Assembly (NCBI RefSeq): GCF_900142845.1 | Contig: NZ_FSRU01000001.1 | Span: 1,612,001 to 1,676,000 of the forward strand | Direction: 5' to 3' | Source: Paraburkholderia phenazinium | GTDB taxonomy: Bacteria > Pseudomonadota > Gammaproteobacteria > Burkholderiales > Burkholderiaceae | Length of the DNA: 64,000 nucleotides | Shown here: positions 53,878 to 63,748 of the stretch, in pieces | Numbering within the stretch: position 1 is the first letter of the stretch | Layout of the letters: the number at the start of each line of letters is the position of its first letter | Notes under the pieces: model-generated | The model's database searches: none | The model's input: only the letters and a program-made list of their open reading frames with translations | What the model was told of the DNA's origin: nothing | Position numbers and translations under genes: made by a program

Positions 53878-55002
53878 TCAGGCCGTCGCAGCAGTTTGCG
53901 GCACCGTCAGAAGACGCTCCACGGCCTCGCCATTGTCGCGGAAAAGATGCACGTGGCGCAGCGCGAAGCCGGCATCCACCGCTTGCCCGTCGGTTGTGGT
54001 CGACTCTCCTGAGCCCTTCACCTGAATCACGGCGCCGCCTTCGAGGCTCACGTGCAGCAAGGTCTCGCCGCCGAGATGCTCGACCACCATCACCGTGCCC
54101 GATAGCTTCCCCTGCACGTCGTTCACCACCGTTTCGGACAGATGCTCCGGGCGAATGCCGAGGGTCAGCGCGTCGCCTGCCGTCACGCCCGCTGCGCTGA
54201 ACGGCAACGTAATCGGAGCGCCGCCAGGCAAGCCGATGGTCAGACCTTCCGCGTCGGCGCGCTGCACCTTCACGGGCAGAAAATTCATCTTCGGCGAGCC
54301 GATGAATCCCGCCACGAAACGGTTCCTGGGTGTCCGGTATAACTCGAGCGGCGAGCCGATCTGCTCGACCTTGCCGTTGTTCAACACGACGATGCGATCC
54401 GCCATGGTCATGGCTTCTGTCTGATCGTGCGTGACGTAGATCATGGTTGCATTGAGCTGCTTGTGCAGCTTGATCAACTCGAGCCGCATCTGCACACGCA
54501 ATGCGGCGTCGAGATTGGACAGGGGTTCGTCGAACAGAAACACCTTGGGTTCGCGCACGATTGAACGCCCGATTGCAACGCGCTGGCGTTGCCCGCCGGA
54601 TAGCGCCCGGGGTTTGCGCTCGAGCAGTTGCTCGATCTGCAGGATCTGCGCTGCACGCTGCACGCGCTCCTTGATCTGCGCTTCAGGCAGCTTGATCATT
54701 CGCAGTCCGAACGCAATGTTCTCGTAGACCGACATATGCGGATACAGCGCATAAGACTGGAATACCATCGCCACGCCGCGTTGCGACGGTTCGAGTTCGG
54801 TGACGTCTTCGTCGCCGATCAGGACTTGCCCCGAATCGCTGCGTTCCAGTCCGGCAATGGTGCGAAGCAGCGTGGATTTGCCGCAGCCCGACGGGCCGAC
54901 GAACACCATGAATTCACGATCGGTCACCGAGATGCCGATGCTCTTCAACACCTCCGTTCCGGCAAACGTCTTGCGGATCTGCTGCAACTGAACTGCACTC
55001 AT
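53878..55002 (-). CDS. ABC transporter ATP-binding protein (UgpC/MalK/SmoK type)
   Basis: 374 residues from ATG 55002 (GGAG upstream). Walker A GPSGCGKST (36-44), the Q-loop in VFQSYALYPHMSV, signature LSGGQRQR (about 134-141), Walker B VFLFDEPLSNLD, then the MalK-type C-terminal OB domain (from about 235: NFLPVKVQ, LGIRPEHLSE). It energises the sugar/polyol importer encoded divergently (55309-58579). It shares a 300-bp promoter region with the binding-protein gene. Confidence 0.93.
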   Translation of the reverse strand: MSAVQLQQIRKTFAGTEVLKSIGISVTDREFMVFVGPSGCGKSTLLRTIAGLERSDSGQVLIGDEDVTELEPSQRGVAMVFQSYALYPHMSVYENIAFGLRMIKLPEAQIKERVQRAAQILQIEQLLERKPRALSGGQRQRVAIGRSIVREPKVFLFDEPLSNLDAALRVQMRLELIKLHKQLNATMIYVTHDQTEAMTMADRIVVLNNGKVEQIGSPLELYRTPRNRFVAGFIGSPKMNFLPVKVQRADAEGLTIGLPGGAPITLPFSAAGVTAGDALTLGIRPEHLSETVVNDVQGKLSGTVMVVEHLGGETLLHVSLEGGAVIQVKGSGESTTTDGQAVDAGFALRHVHLFRDNGEAVERLLTVPQTAATA

Positions 55003-55110
55003 GCTTGTCTCCAGCTGAGGCTCGTGCCTTCGCTCGACGCGAGCCAGGTAACGGGTTTTGTGCGCAACTTCGCCTTGCAACGCAGCATGCACCCTTTATC
55101 GAATTTGTTC

Positions 55111-55139
55111 TTGACAACCAGTTCGGGTCCAAATATACA
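55111..55139 (+). promoter_or_regulatory. Sigma-70 promoter of the polyol ABC operon
   Basis: TTGACA (55111-55116), 17 bases, TATACA (55134-55139): consensus -35 and near-consensus -10 with ideal spacing, about 170 bp before the binding-protein start. Confidence 0.75.
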
Positions 55140-55140
55140 A

Positions 55141-55160
55141 TTGTAATTGCCGAATTACAA
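55141..55160. promoter_or_regulatory. Perfect palindromic operator at the transcription start
   Basis: TTGTAATT GCCG AATTACAA: 8-bp perfect arms around a 4-bp centre, immediately after the -10 box. Position fits a repressor site; the SorC-type regulator encoded in the operon is the best candidate. Confidence 0.7.
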
Positions 55161-55308
55161 GTGAAACGAAGCTGGTCGGTGCGGGTGAAATACGAAGCAG
55201 GGGTGTGCAAGGAGCCGGCAGCCGGTCGGGTCCGTCTGCACGCTTGAACGGCTCAGCCGGCCGCGTCCGCTGTGAGCCCCTTTAAGAAGAAATGCTTAGG
55301 AGACAGGC

Positions 55309-56661
55309 ATGAAGAAGCACTACGCGCAGGCCGCGGCGTTCGCGCTGCTGGGCGTCACCGCATCATTCCTTTCGGTGTCCAATGCGTCCGCCTGGACGCT
55401 CAAGGAGGCCGCCGCGCCGTATTCGGGCACCACCATCAGCGCCATCTTTCTCGACCGGCCAGGCTACAAGGCTGCCTCGGCGCTCATCCCGCAGTTCGAG
55501 AAAGAGACCGGCATCAAGGTGCACACGGAAGTGGTCCCCTACGAGAACACCCGTGAGAAGGAGGTGCTCAACTTCGTAGGCGGCGGCGCCCAGGACATCG
55601 TGCTGGTAGACGTGGTGTGGATTGGCGAGTTTGCGAGCAACAAGTGGCTCGTTCCCATCAAGACCTTTACCGACAACCCGAAACTGGCCGACCCCAATCT
55701 CAATCTGGGGGACTTTTTCCCGATCCTGCTCGATTCGTTCGGCACGTGGGACAAGACTACCTACGGTCTGCCGTTCGATAACTACTCGGGCCTGATGTTC
55801 TACAACAAGTGCATGTTGAAGGACGCAGGTTTCGACCAGCCGCCGAAGACCTGGGACGAGTTGCTCAACGTCTACGCACCGAAGCTCACCAAGCCCGACA
55901 AGAACCAGTTCGCGTTCGCGCTGCAGTCGCGCCGTGGCGAAACGCAATCGGCTGACAGCTTCATGCGCATGCTGTGGCCCAACGGCGGCTCCTTGCTCGA
56001 TGCGAAGTTCAAGTCGAACCTGATGTCGCCGCAATCGCAGGCCGGGCTCGAATATCGGCAGAAGCTGATGAAGTACATGCCGCCGGGCATCGTCGATTAC
56101 GACCACGCCGAGGCCGTGAATGCGCTGGCGCAGGGGCAGGTCGCGATGATCACCGAGTGGTCCGCGTTCTATCCGACGCTGACCGATCCGAGCAAGTCGA
56201 AGATCGGCAACTGTCTCGCCATCTCCACCGAACCGAAGGGTCCCGCCGGACTCAAGCCCGCGCTGGGTGGTTTCTCGCTGGCGGTGAATGCCAAGTCGGA
56301 CGCGAAGAAGCAGGCGGCGTCGTGGCTCTTTATTCAGTGGATCACCTCGCAAGCCATGGCAAAGCCGTATCTGGAGGCAGGTGGCGTGAGCGGGCGCATG
56401 TCGGTCTACAAGGACCCGGCGATTCAGAGCAAGTATCCGTTCGTGAAGCCGATGGTGGAGTCGTGGCAGGACGGTGTGCCCGACTATCGGCCGCGTTTCC
56501 CGGAATGGCCGGCAGTGTCTGAAGTGATCGGCGAGTGGGGTAGCAAGATCATGCTCGGTCAGGTCTCCGTGAAGGACGGTGCGCAGACCATCGGCACCAA
56601 GACGGAAGAAATCCTGCAGAAAGCGGGCTATTACGATGGCAAGAAACCTTTGCTGAAGTAA
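55309..56661 (+). CDS. ABC transporter substrate-binding protein for sugar/polyol
   Basis: 450 residues. Signal peptide 1-28 (ending NASAWTL), no lipobox, so a free periplasmic protein. It is an extracellular solute-binding family 1 fold: [60 protein letters not shown], and [20 protein letters not shown]. Closest in layout to SmoE-type sorbitol/mannitol binders, given the SorC regulator and polyol dehydrogenase downstream. A strong ribosome site (TTAGGAGACAGGC) and a hairpin after it suggest high expression. Confidence 0.92.
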   Translation: MKKHYAQAAAFALLGVTASFLSVSNASAWTLKEAAAPYSGTTISAIFLDRPGYKAASALIPQFEKETGIKVHTEVVPYENTREKEVLNFVGGGAQDIVLVDVVWIGEFASNKWLVPIKTFTDNPKLADPNLNLGDFFPILLDSFGTWDKTTYGLPFDNYSGLMFYNKCMLKDAGFDQPPKTWDELLNVYAPKLTKPDKNQFAFALQSRRGETQSADSFMRMLWPNGGSLLDAKFKSNLMSPQSQAGLEYRQKLMKYMPPGIVDYDHAEAVNALAQGQVAMITEWSAFYPTLTDPSKSKIGNCLAISTEPKGPAGLKPALGGFSLAVNAKSDAKKQAASWLFIQWITSQAMAKPYLEAGGVSGRMSVYKDPAIQSKYPFVKPMVESWQDGVPDYRPRFPEWPAVSEVIGEWGSKIMLGQVSVKDGAQTIGTKTEEILQKAGYYDGKKPLLK

Positions 56662-56673
56662 ACCCGCGTGGGT

Positions 56674-56695
56674 GAGGCAGCCCGTGTGCTGCCTC
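56674..56695. terminator. Intercistronic hairpin after the binding-protein gene
   Basis: GAGGCAGC and GCTGCCTC form a perfect 8-bp stem with a 6-base loop, 12 bases after the stop. There is no U-run, so partial termination or 3'-end protection of the upstream mRNA is more likely than full stop. Confidence 0.6.
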
Positions 56696-56759
56696 GCTCG
56701 TTGAAGTCGAAGTTGGAGTTGACGTCGAAGTTGAAGTAAGCCCCCCGCGGAGACGATTC

Positions 56760-57698
56760 ATGCTGAACACCACGGTACCACCGGCGAGCGGCGCAATGCG
56801 CCCGCGGCGGCCCAAGCGCTCTCGCTTCGTGCCGCGCTCGCCCGCGTTCTGGTTCCTGTTTCCCGCTGTCGCGGCGCTGGCGATCATCGGCATCTACCCG
56901 TTGCTGCTCGCGCTTTATAACTCGTTCCATCTGTACAAGCTCGCGGACGTCGCAGCGGGTACGCCGTTTGTCGGCTTCGACAACTACATCGCCACGCTGT
57001 CCGATCCGTCGTTTTGGGGGGCGCTCGGTCGTACCGTGTGCTTCCTCTGCCTGACCTTGCCGATTGAAATTGCTTTGGGGCTGTTTGCCGCCTTGATGTT
57101 GCATCGTACGGCGCTGCCATGGCTGCGTGTCGCGGCGCGCGTCGGTCTCGTGATTCCGATGGCGACCACCTACGCTGTGGTCGGCTTGATCGGACGCCTG
57201 ATCTTCAACCGCCAGTTCGGTGTGGTCAACTATCTGCTGGGCCTGTTCGGTATTCCGCCGCTCGACTGGCTCGCCGACCCCACGCTCGCGTTCGTGTCCG
57301 TGATGATCATGGACATCTGGCAATGGACACCGTTCTGCGCGCTGATCCTGCTCGCGGGTCTGGCGATGGTGCCGAAGGAAGCGGAAGAAGCCGCTCGGCT
57401 CGAAACGCCGAAGTGGAGCAAGATTCTCTGGCATCTGCAGCGTCCCTACCTGCTGCCGGGGCTTACCGCGATCCTGATTCTGCGTTCGGCCGACATGCTC
57501 AAGATGTTCGACGCCGTATTCACCATGACACGCGGCGGACCCGGCACGGCGACCGAGTTCATCAGCATCTACATCCAGCGCATCGCGTTCCGCCTGTTCG
57601 ATCAGGGCATGGCGTCGGCCCAGGCGGTCTTGCTGCTGATCCTGACCATTGTGCTGTCGCGGCTCTATATTCGTTTTGTCTATCGGGAGGCCGTGTGA
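56760..57698 (+). CDS. ABC transporter permease (MalF-type)
   Basis: 312 residues with about six membrane helices (first at 33-55: [20 protein letters not shown]). The EAA loop for ATPase contact is [20 protein letters not shown] (about 223-242). Imports sugar/polyol with the second permease. GGAGACG lies before the ATG. Its stop overlaps the next start. Confidence 0.92.
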   Translation: MLNTTVPPASGAMRPRRPKRSRFVPRSPAFWFLFPAVAALAIIGIYPLLLALYNSFHLYKLADVAAGTPFVGFDNYIATLSDPSFWGALGRTVCFLCLTLPIEIALGLFAALMLHRTALPWLRVAARVGLVIPMATTYAVVGLIGRLIFNRQFGVVNYLLGLFGIPPLDWLADPTLAFVSVMIMDIWQWTPFCALILLAGLAMVPKEAEEAARLETPKWSKILWHLQRPYLLPGLTAILILRSADMLKMFDAVFTMTRGGPGTATEFISIYIQRIAFRLFDQGMASAQAVLLLILTIVLSRLYIRFVYREAV

Positions 57699-58579
57699 GC
57701 ACGACAACGGACACCAGCATGCAAGCTTTGCCGCTATCGCCGCGCGCTCGCCGTGCGAAGAACGCGCGGCGCCGCGCGACGGTGTGGCATGCGATCGGCT
57801 TGCTGATCGTATTTCTTTCTTCGGTGTTTCCGTTCTACTGGATGGTGACGACGAGCCTGAAGAGCCAGGCCGACGCGCTCGCCATGCCGCCGGTCTGGTT
57901 CTTCACACCGACGCTCGCGCACTACACCGACGCGCTGTTCCAGCACGACGTGGCGCAAAGCCTGTTGAACTCACTGATCGTGGCAAGTAGCACGACGTTT
58001 CTGGCGATCCTGCTCGGCACACCGGCAGCCTATGCGCTCGCGCGTTTCGAGTTTCGCGGCAAGGAAGACCTGTGGTTCTGGTTCATCTCGAACCGCATGG
58101 TCAGCCCCGTCGTGCTGGCCGTGCCGTTCTTCCTGATCGCAACGAAGCTCGACATCGTGGATACGCATACCGTGCTGATCCTGCTGTACCTGACGTTTTC
58201 GCTGCCCATTGTCGTCTGGATCTGCACCGATCAGTTCCGCAACATTCCGGTCGAACTCGACGAGGCCGCGCGTCTGGACGGCGCCTCCGCGTGGCGTGTG
58301 TTCTGGCGCATCAACCTGCCGCTGGCGATGCCGGGAATCGTTGTGTCCGCAATCTTTGCATTTATCTTTTCGTGGAACGACCTGCTGTACGCGCTGGTGC
58401 TGACCCGCACCGACGCCATTACGTCACCGGTCGCCGCAACCAGTTACATGAGCGGCTATGAGTTACCCTGGGGCGAAATCATGGCCACCGGCACGCTGAT
58501 TGTGTTGCCGATGGTGGTGTTCGCGCTGGCTGTCTCGGGCCGGCTGGTCCAGGGGCTCACGATGGGCGCAGTGAAATGA
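57695..58579 (+). CDS. ABC transporter permease (MalG-type)
   Basis: 294 residues starting at GTG 57695, overlapping the previous TGA (GTGA) with GGGAGG upstream. There are six helices and an EAA motif [20 protein letters not shown] (about 189-208), the second half of the channel. A longer in-frame region upstream is antisense-like read-through of the other permease and was discarded. Confidence 0.92.
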   Translation: MSTTTDTSMQALPLSPRARRAKNARRRATVWHAIGLLIVFLSSVFPFYWMVTTSLKSQADALAMPPVWFFTPTLAHYTDALFQHDVAQSLLNSLIVASSTTFLAILLGTPAAYALARFEFRGKEDLWFWFISNRMVSPVVLAVPFFLIATKLDIVDTHTVLILLYLTFSLPIVVWICTDQFRNIPVELDEAARLDGASAWRVFWRINLPLAMPGIVVSAIFAFIFSWNDLLYALVLTRTDAITSPVAATSYMSGYELPWGEIMATGTLIVLPMVVFALAVSGRLVQGLTMGAVK

Positions 58580-58640
58580 AAGGTGGAGCACGGGGTGGTG
58601 AACTACTATCGGGTTGTGCACATTCAAACCCATCATACAT

Positions 58641-59621
58641 ATGAATAAATCCATGCCATCCGCTGCCACGTCGCTTGCCGAATCCTCGGTCGACACCGAA
58701 GAGGAGTTGCAGGCGCGCGTCGCATGGCATTACTACATAGGCAATCTGACGCAACAGGAAATTGCCCAGCTGATCGGCAGCAATCGGGTGCGGGTCAACC
58801 GGCTGCTCGCCGCGAGTCGCGAATCGGGGATGGTGCAGATCACTATCAATAGCCGTCTCACGCCCTGTGTCGCATTGGAAGAGACACTGGTCAAACGTTT
58901 TGGGCTCGAGGCCGCGGTTGTGGTGCCGTCGGGCGCGGACACGGACGCCAACATGGCCGCGATCGGCATTGGCGCGGCAAATTACCTGGCAGGACAGATC
59001 GAAACGGGACAGACCATCGGACTCGGTTGGGGGCGTACGATTCGCGCCGTGCTGCGCGCCTTGCCGCAACGATCGTATGGCTCGCTTTCGGCGGTGTCGT
59101 TGCAAGGCGGCCTCTCGCATTGCCCGAGCATCAACACGTTCGACATTGTGTCCGACTTTGCCAACCTGTGTCAGGCGGACGGTTTCCTGTTTCCCGCACC
59201 GATCTATGTGAGCAGTCAGGCGGTGCGCGACGTCCTGCTGCAGGAAGACGCCGTGCGCGAGACCTATGAGCGGGCGCGTCAATCGGACCTGGTGCTGCTG
59301 ACCTGCGGCGACCTGACCGAGTCGCTGGTGGTGACTTATGGCATCAACGATCCGGAACAGGTGAAAGCATTGCAGAAGGCGGGGGCGGTAGGCGACATGC
59401 TCGGTCACTTCATGGACGCGGACGGCGAGGCGATCGACCATCCCCTGAATCGCCGCACGGTTGCGATTTCGCTCGAAGATCTGCGCACGATTCAGCGGGT
59501 GATTCTGGTGAGCGGCGGCGCCAAAAAGTTTGCAGTGACGCGAGCGGCATTGCGCGGACGTTATCCGTCGGTACTCGTGACCGACGAAGACACCGCTCGC
59601 CGTCTCTGCGAAGAACCTTGA
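58641..59621 (+). CDS. SorC/DeoR-type sugar-binding transcriptional regulator
   Basis: 326 residues from ATG 58641. The helix-turn-helix (about 25-60: WHYYIGNLTQQEIAQLIGSN, RVRVNRLL) precedes a sugar-phosphate-binding domain (from about 75) with IGLGWGRTIRAVLRAL and VILVSGGAKKFAVTRAALRG. It probably binds the palindrome at 55141 and responds to the imported polyol. 61 bp after the second permease. Confidence 0.9.
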   Translation: MNKSMPSAATSLAESSVDTEEELQARVAWHYYIGNLTQQEIAQLIGSNRVRVNRLLAASRESGMVQITINSRLTPCVALEETLVKRFGLEAAVVVPSGADTDANMAAIGIGAANYLAGQIETGQTIGLGWGRTIRAVLRALPQRSYGSLSAVSLQGGLSHCPSINTFDIVSDFANLCQADGFLFPAPIYVSSQAVRDVLLQEDAVRETYERARQSDLVLLTCGDLTESLVVTYGINDPEQVKALQKAGAVGDMLGHFMDADGEAIDHPLNRRTVAISLEDLRTIQRVILVSGGAKKFAVTRAALRGRYPSVLVTDEDTARRLCEEP

Positions 59622-59750
59622 TGAAACGATGATCCCTGGAGTGGAATCGCGACGACTCGAACTTCTCTAACGGTGTAAGCCTTGCAGCATACGGCGGTTT
59701 TCAGGCCGACCGATTTCATTCCGTTTATCCCCTAGCAGAGGGCTTCAATC

Positions 59751-60785
59751 ATGGAAGCACTGGTTCTCGAAGAAGCGCGCCGTATCAGCTTGCGCCCGTT
59801 CACCTTGCCGCAGGTGGTGGGTGCGCGCGACGTGCGCATTCGCATCAACACGGTCGGTATTTGCGGCAGCGACATTCATTATTATCAGCATGGCCGCATT
59901 GGGCCGTTCGTCGTCAATGAGCCGATGGTGCTCGGTCACGAAGCGGCCGGCACGGTGATCCAGGTCGGCGAGGAAGTGACGCACCTGAAGGTGGGCGATC
60001 GTGTCTGCATGGAGCCGGGCGTACCGGACATGGCGTCGCGGGCGTCGCGCGAGGGCATGTATAACCTGGACCCGAGCGTGCGCTTCTGGGCGACGCCGCC
60101 GGTGCATGGATGCCTCACGCCGTTCGTCGTGCATCCCGCTGCGTTCACTTTCAAGCTGCCGGACAACGTCAGCTTCGCGGAGGGCGCGATTGTCGAGCCT
60201 TTGGCGATCGGCATGCAGGCCGCAACGAAGGCGAAGATAAAACCGGGGGACGTAGCCGTCATTCTGGGCGCGGGGACGATCGGCATGATGTGCGCGCTTG
60301 CGGCGCTCGCCGGTGGGTGCAGCCGCGCGATCGTCTGTGACATGGTGCCGGAGAAGCTTGAACTGATCGGCAACGTGCAGGGCGTGACGGCGGTCAATAT
60401 CCGTGATCGGAAACCGAAGGACGTGGTTGCCGAGCTGACGGAAGGGTGGGGCGCGAACGTTGTCTTCGAAGCGAGTGGCAACGAAAAAGCATTCGAGGGC
60501 ATCGTCGATCTGCTGTGTCCGGGTGGCTGCCTCGTGCTGGTGGGCATGCCGCAACACGCGGTGCCGATCGATATTGTCGCGGTTCAGATCAAGGAGGTGC
60601 GGATCGAGTCGGTGTTCCGCTATGCCAACATGTTCCCGCGTGCGATCCAGTTGATCGCGTCGGGACGGCTCGATATCAAGCCGTTCATTTCACGCTCGTT
60701 CGCGTTCGCGGATGGGATCAAGGCTTTCGAGGAAGCGGCCAGCGGCAAGCCTACGGACGTGAAGGTGCAGATCATTATGGAGTGA
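59751..60785 (+). CDS. Zinc-dependent polyol dehydrogenase (xylitol/sorbitol dehydrogenase type)
   Basis: 344 residues. Catalytic zinc ligands are Cys38 (GICGSD), His63 and Glu64 (GHEAAG). The Rossmann loop is [16 protein letters not shown] (about 168-183), NAD-binding. The segment that usually carries four structural-zinc cysteines ([20 protein letters not shown]) has none, as in xylitol-dehydrogenase-like members. It oxidises the imported polyol to a ketose. It follows the SorC gene after 129 bp with its own AT-poor leader. Confidence 0.92.
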   Translation: MEALVLEEARRISLRPFTLPQVVGARDVRIRINTVGICGSDIHYYQHGRIGPFVVNEPMVLGHEAAGTVIQVGEEVTHLKVGDRVCMEPGVPDMASRASREGMYNLDPSVRFWATPPVHGCLTPFVVHPAAFTFKLPDNVSFAEGAIVEPLAIGMQAATKAKIKPGDVAVILGAGTIGMMCALAALAGGCSRAIVCDMVPEKLELIGNVQGVTAVNIRDRKPKDVVAELTEGWGANVVFEASGNEKAFEGIVDLLCPGGCLVLVGMPQHAVPIDIVAVQIKEVRIESVFRYANMFPRAIQLIASGRLDIKPFISRSFAFADGIKAFEEAASGKPTDVKVQIIME

Positions 60786-60878
60786 GTGAGGGGTGTGCGC
60801 GTGCCGTGGGGTTCGTGTTGGAGGGCGGTTGAACACCGAGGCACGCGTCGGTGATGCGGCTTAAATTACGCAAACTGG

Positions 60879-61322
60879 CTAGGTCGCCTTTTTCACTCGC
60901 GCTGGCTTCGCCTTCGCCTTTGACTTCGCCGCGACAGCGGATGCATTCAGATCAATCGCCGCGCGGACAAGCGTCTTGAAAGCTCTCGCATCGACTTCCT
61001 CGCCTTCATGAATGTCGATCGCACGCCGTGTATTCCCGTCGAGGCTCGAGTTGAATAGCTTCGACGGGTCCTTCAGCGAAGCGCCTTTGGCGAAAGTCAG
61101 CTTTACCACTGCTTTATACGACTCGCCGGTGCAGATGATCCCATCGTGCGACCACACGGGCGTGCCCATCCATTTCCACTCTTCCACGACGTCGGGGTCC
61201 GCGTCCTTGATGAGCTCGCGCATCCGGCTCAAGGTTGCGCCGCGCCAGTCGGCGAGATCGGCGATGCGTTGATCGATCAGTTCGGATGCCGACCGATTCT
61301 CGTTCGAAGCGGACTTGTTCAT
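60879..61322 (-). CDS. DUF1801 protein
   Basis: 147 residues from ATG 61322 (AGGAGGAG upstream). DADPDVVEEWKWMGTPVWSH and VKLTFAKGASLKDPSKLFNS are the DUF1801 (YdhG-like) signature; the Lys/Ala-rich tail is extra. Function unknown; the family resembles iron-chaperone frataxin folds. It follows the ArsR-SRPBCC pair, with which DUF1801 genes often group. Confidence 0.85.
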   Translation of the reverse strand: MNKSASNENRSASELIDQRIADLADWRGATLSRMRELIKDADPDVVEEWKWMGTPVWSHDGIICTGESYKAVVKLTFAKGASLKDPSKLFNSSLDGNTRRAIDIHEGEEVDARAFKTLVRAAIDLNASAVAAKSKAKAKPARVKKAT

Positions 61323-61418
61323 GTTCTCCTCCTGAAACTTCCCGACGTTTTTTTGATTTCGCAACGAGCCTTTCGTGCTGCCCGCGAGCGGGCAACTTGC
61401 TTCGCCGCGCGCCGAAAC

Positions 61419-61946
61419 TCAAAGCCCAAACTGCTTCGTATACTCGTCGTTCAACCGCGGCCAGCCGAATTTCATGGCTTCACCACCGACGATACGCCCG
61501 ATTGGCTCGTCTGCCACGAACCGCTCGAGCACATCGAGACAGATGTGCCAGCCGGCGGCGCCCATGGCAATGAAACCGCGATCGATGTTGTGCCACAGCG
61601 TGAGCCGCGTGCCGTCACCGAGCGGCTCAAGTTGCCAGCGCATATCGTTGTCACCCCAACGATATTCGAGCAGCTTCGGCGCCTCGGCGCGCGTGACCTG
61701 GGTAGCCGAAATCTGTGGCGCCGGCGTGCCGACCGTTGAAAGCCTCACGGGGCCAACCGAAGCGAGGCTGCGGTCGGCATCGAACGGTGCCCATTCGCGC
61801 AGGCTGGCCGGATCGGTCAACGCTTGCCACACCTTCTCCGGCGGATGGCGCAACTCGCGCACGATCACGAGTGTCCACCTTTCGCCGGCCTTTTGGACTT
61901 CGGCGCCGGCGGCCGGGCCCGGCAGGTATTCGTCGCGCTTGCTCAT
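61419..61946 (-). CDS. SRPBCC (AHSA1-like) protein
   Basis: 175 residues from ATG 61946 (GGGAAG upstream), overlapping the ArsR stop (ATGA). IVRELRHPPEKVWQALTDPA (28-47) and LREWAPFD are typical of the AHSA1 branch of the START/SRPBCC superfamily, a cavity that binds hydrophobic ligands. ArsR-SRPBCC pairs are frequent and may sense or modify small molecules; ligand unknown. Confidence 0.88.
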   Translation of the reverse strand: MSKRDEYLPGPAAGAEVQKAGERWTLVIVRELRHPPEKVWQALTDPASLREWAPFDADRSLASVGPVRLSTVGTPAPQISATQVTRAEAPKLLEYRWGDNDMRWQLEPLGDGTRLTLWHNIDRGFIAMGAAGWHICLDVLERFVADEPIGRIVGGEAMKFGWPRLNDEYTKQFGL

Positions 61947-62278
61947 CGCTTTCTTCCCTTTCGTTGCGGTACAGGATCCATCTGATCGAGGTGCCGTTCG
62001 AGAGCATCGAGGTGCACCGACCAGAACTGGCGGAACGGGGCGAGCCACGCGTCGATTTCCATCAACGGCTCCGGCCTGATCCGGTAGAGACGTCGCTGTG
62101 CATCGACGCGCGACTCCACGAATCCGGCCTCCCGAAGGACCCGAAGATGTTTTGAAACCGAGGGCTGCGAAAGGCTTAACTGCTCCTCGATATCACCCAC
62201 GGACCGCTCGGCAGAGGCGAGCAGGCTCAGGATGGCGCGGCGGTTCGGCTCGGCGATGATCGCGAAGGTCGATTCCAT
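61943..62278 (-). CDS. ArsR-family transcriptional regulator
   Basis: 111 residues from ATG 62278. Winged helix: IIAEPNRRAILSLLASAERS, VGDIEEQLSLSQPSVSKHLR, VLREAGFVES. There is no metal-binding Cys motif, so it is a non-metal ArsR of the kind paired with SRPBCC proteins. It presumably represses its own operon through the palindrome just upstream. Confidence 0.9.
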   Translation of the reverse strand: MESTFAIIAEPNRRAILSLLASAERSVGDIEEQLSLSQPSVSKHLRVLREAGFVESRVDAQRRLYRIRPEPLMEIDAWLAPFRQFWSVHLDALERHLDQMDPVPQRKGRKR

Positions 62279-62284
62279 TGTTCT

Positions 62285-62306
62285 TATATACCTGATGAGG
62301 CATATA
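62285..62306. promoter_or_regulatory. Imperfect palindrome upstream of arsR-type gene
   Basis: TATATACCT GATG AGGCATATA, symmetric except for one base pair in each arm, 7 bases before the ATG. A likely ArsR operator overlapping the core promoter/leader. Confidence 0.55.
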
Positions 62307-62420
62307 CGTGTCAAGCGAGGAGCATGCACGCGGTGCCGCTGCGCGTTCGGTTTTCACGGCTCGTCAAACTTGCGGGAGGGTAGGCGCCTGATTACGGCAC
62401 GAACATAAGAAGCGATGCTT

Positions 62421-63431
62421 TTAACGCCGGCCGCCGGGAAACGCCTGGCGGGGCGCGAGCGCGGCTTGCGGCGCGGGTCCATCCGCCGCGTTTGGCCGCG
62501 CGGCGGATCCATGCGACGAGGACATGGCCGCCGTCGCGGTTCCGTCGGCGCCGGCCGCAGTACCAGCCAAGGCCCGGCTCACCACACCGCTACGTACCGA
62601 ACCCAGCGTATCGAGCGCACGCGCTCGTTGCGATCCCGTGTACGGCATATCCGCATGCAGCCACAACAAGGGAAACAGCAGATTGAAGCGTTGCACCCGC
62701 TCAGGCGGCGGCAGCCGCGTCACGCCGGCGCCGGCAGCGCTGGAACTGCGATCGCGCAACGAGGCGAGCCCAAGCGCCGGCAAGCGGCCGAAGCGCTGTT
62801 GCGCGCCGAGCAGATCCATGGAATGTTCAAGCACGTTCGCGGCAAAGTGCATGTGTGGATTGGCGGCCAACTGATCGCGCAGATCCAGCATCGCGCCGCA
62901 CCACGCGTCGCGCAGCGCCGCATTGCGCGCGGCTTCCTGGCCTGGTTGCGCGTACTGTGCGGCGATCGCGTCGAGCTGGCCGGCAGGCGGCGGCACCACG
63001 GCGCTGTCCTTGCGCACCTTCATGGCGGGCGCGGCGGACGAATCGTGCTCGTCCGCATGGTCGTCGTGCGATTGCCCACCACCACCGCGTCCGCGACCGT
63101 CGCGGTTCACGCTATGGCTGTCGGCGTGGTGGGCGTCGGCGTCGTCGGGACCGTCGTCATCGGATCCTACGCCGCCGCCACGTTGCTTCTTGGCCGCGCG
63201 GCGCTTGCGTGCGAGTTGATCCGCCATTTTTTTGGCGCGCACCGAACTGACCGACGGGCCGCGCTGCGCGTCCTGCCCGTAAGTGAAGTTGGTCGCGCCG
63301 CGATACAGTGCGGCAAATTGCGCACCGTTGCGGGCGCCCTGCGCATTGGCGCTTTTCTGCTGGGCGTCGGCGGTGTGCTGCGCATTGGCTGCAGCGGTTT
63401 CGTTGCCGTTCGAGTGGGAGACGCGGTTCAT
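62421..63431 (-). CDS. T3SS cluster protein in the HpaA position
   Basis: 336 residues from ATG 63431; 38 further upstream codons overlap sctS and were excluded. Hydrophilic, Gln/Ala/Asp/His-rich, with a basic patch RAKKMADQLARKRRAAKKQR and a conserved-looking core (DAWCGAMLDLRDQLAANPHM, and FNLLFPLLWLHADMPYTGSQ). It follows sctS directly, where Xanthomonas has hpaA (secretion control/regulator). Similarity to HpaA could not be tested. Confidence 0.65.
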   Translation of the reverse strand: MNRVSHSNGNETAAANAQHTADAQQKSANAQGARNGAQFAALYRGATNFTYGQDAQRGPSVSSVRAKKMADQLARKRRAAKKQRGGGVGSDDDGPDDADAHHADSHSVNRDGRGRGGGGQSHDDHADEHDSSAAPAMKVRKDSAVVPPPAGQLDAIAAQYAQPGQEAARNAALRDAWCGAMLDLRDQLAANPHMHFAANVLEHSMDLLGAQQRFGRLPALGLASLRDRSSSAAGAGVTRLPPPERVQRFNLLFPLLWLHADMPYTGSQRARALDTLGSVRSGVVSRALAGTAAGADGTATAAMSSSHGSAARPNAADGPAPQAALAPRQAFPGGRR

Positions 63432-63471
63432 GACGATGGCTTCGATAGATTCCTGTGGCTCGCGCGCCGCG

Positions 63472-63735
63472 TCACAGCGGGACCGCTGCCTGCAGGATTT
63501 CGTTGGCGAAGTGCAGGACCGCCGCGCAAGACAGCGGCGCGGCAATCACGATGGCGACCGTCACCGCAATCAGCTTGACGGCATGCGAGAGCGTCTGGTC
63601 CTGCATCGAGGTGATCGCCTGCAGGAACGACACACCAAGGCCGACCACCGCCGCGACGATCACCGGCGGCAGCGAGACGGTCAGACATAGCAGCATGCCC
63701 TCGGTGGTGTAGCGGATCAGCGAATCGATATCCAT
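63472..63735 (-). CDS. sctS: T3SS export apparatus protein SctS
   Basis: 87 residues with two membrane helices (about 15-38 and 52-74) and the FliQ/SctS pattern LTVSLPPVIVAAVVGLGVSF LQAITSMQDQTLSH (shown in two parts). It is part of the SctRST core export gate in the inner membrane. 13 bp after sctR. Confidence 0.95.
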   Translation of the reverse strand: MDIDSLIRYTTEGMLLCLTVSLPPVIVAAVVGLGVSFLQAITSMQDQTLSHAVKLIAVTVAIVIAAPLSCAAVLHFANEILQAAVPL

Positions 63736-63748
63736 GGTGCGCGCCTCG

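Noticed and set aside
56631..57707. 358-codon minus-strand frame opposite the permease
   Set aside because: Antisense shadow, His/Arg/Gln-rich with no domain.
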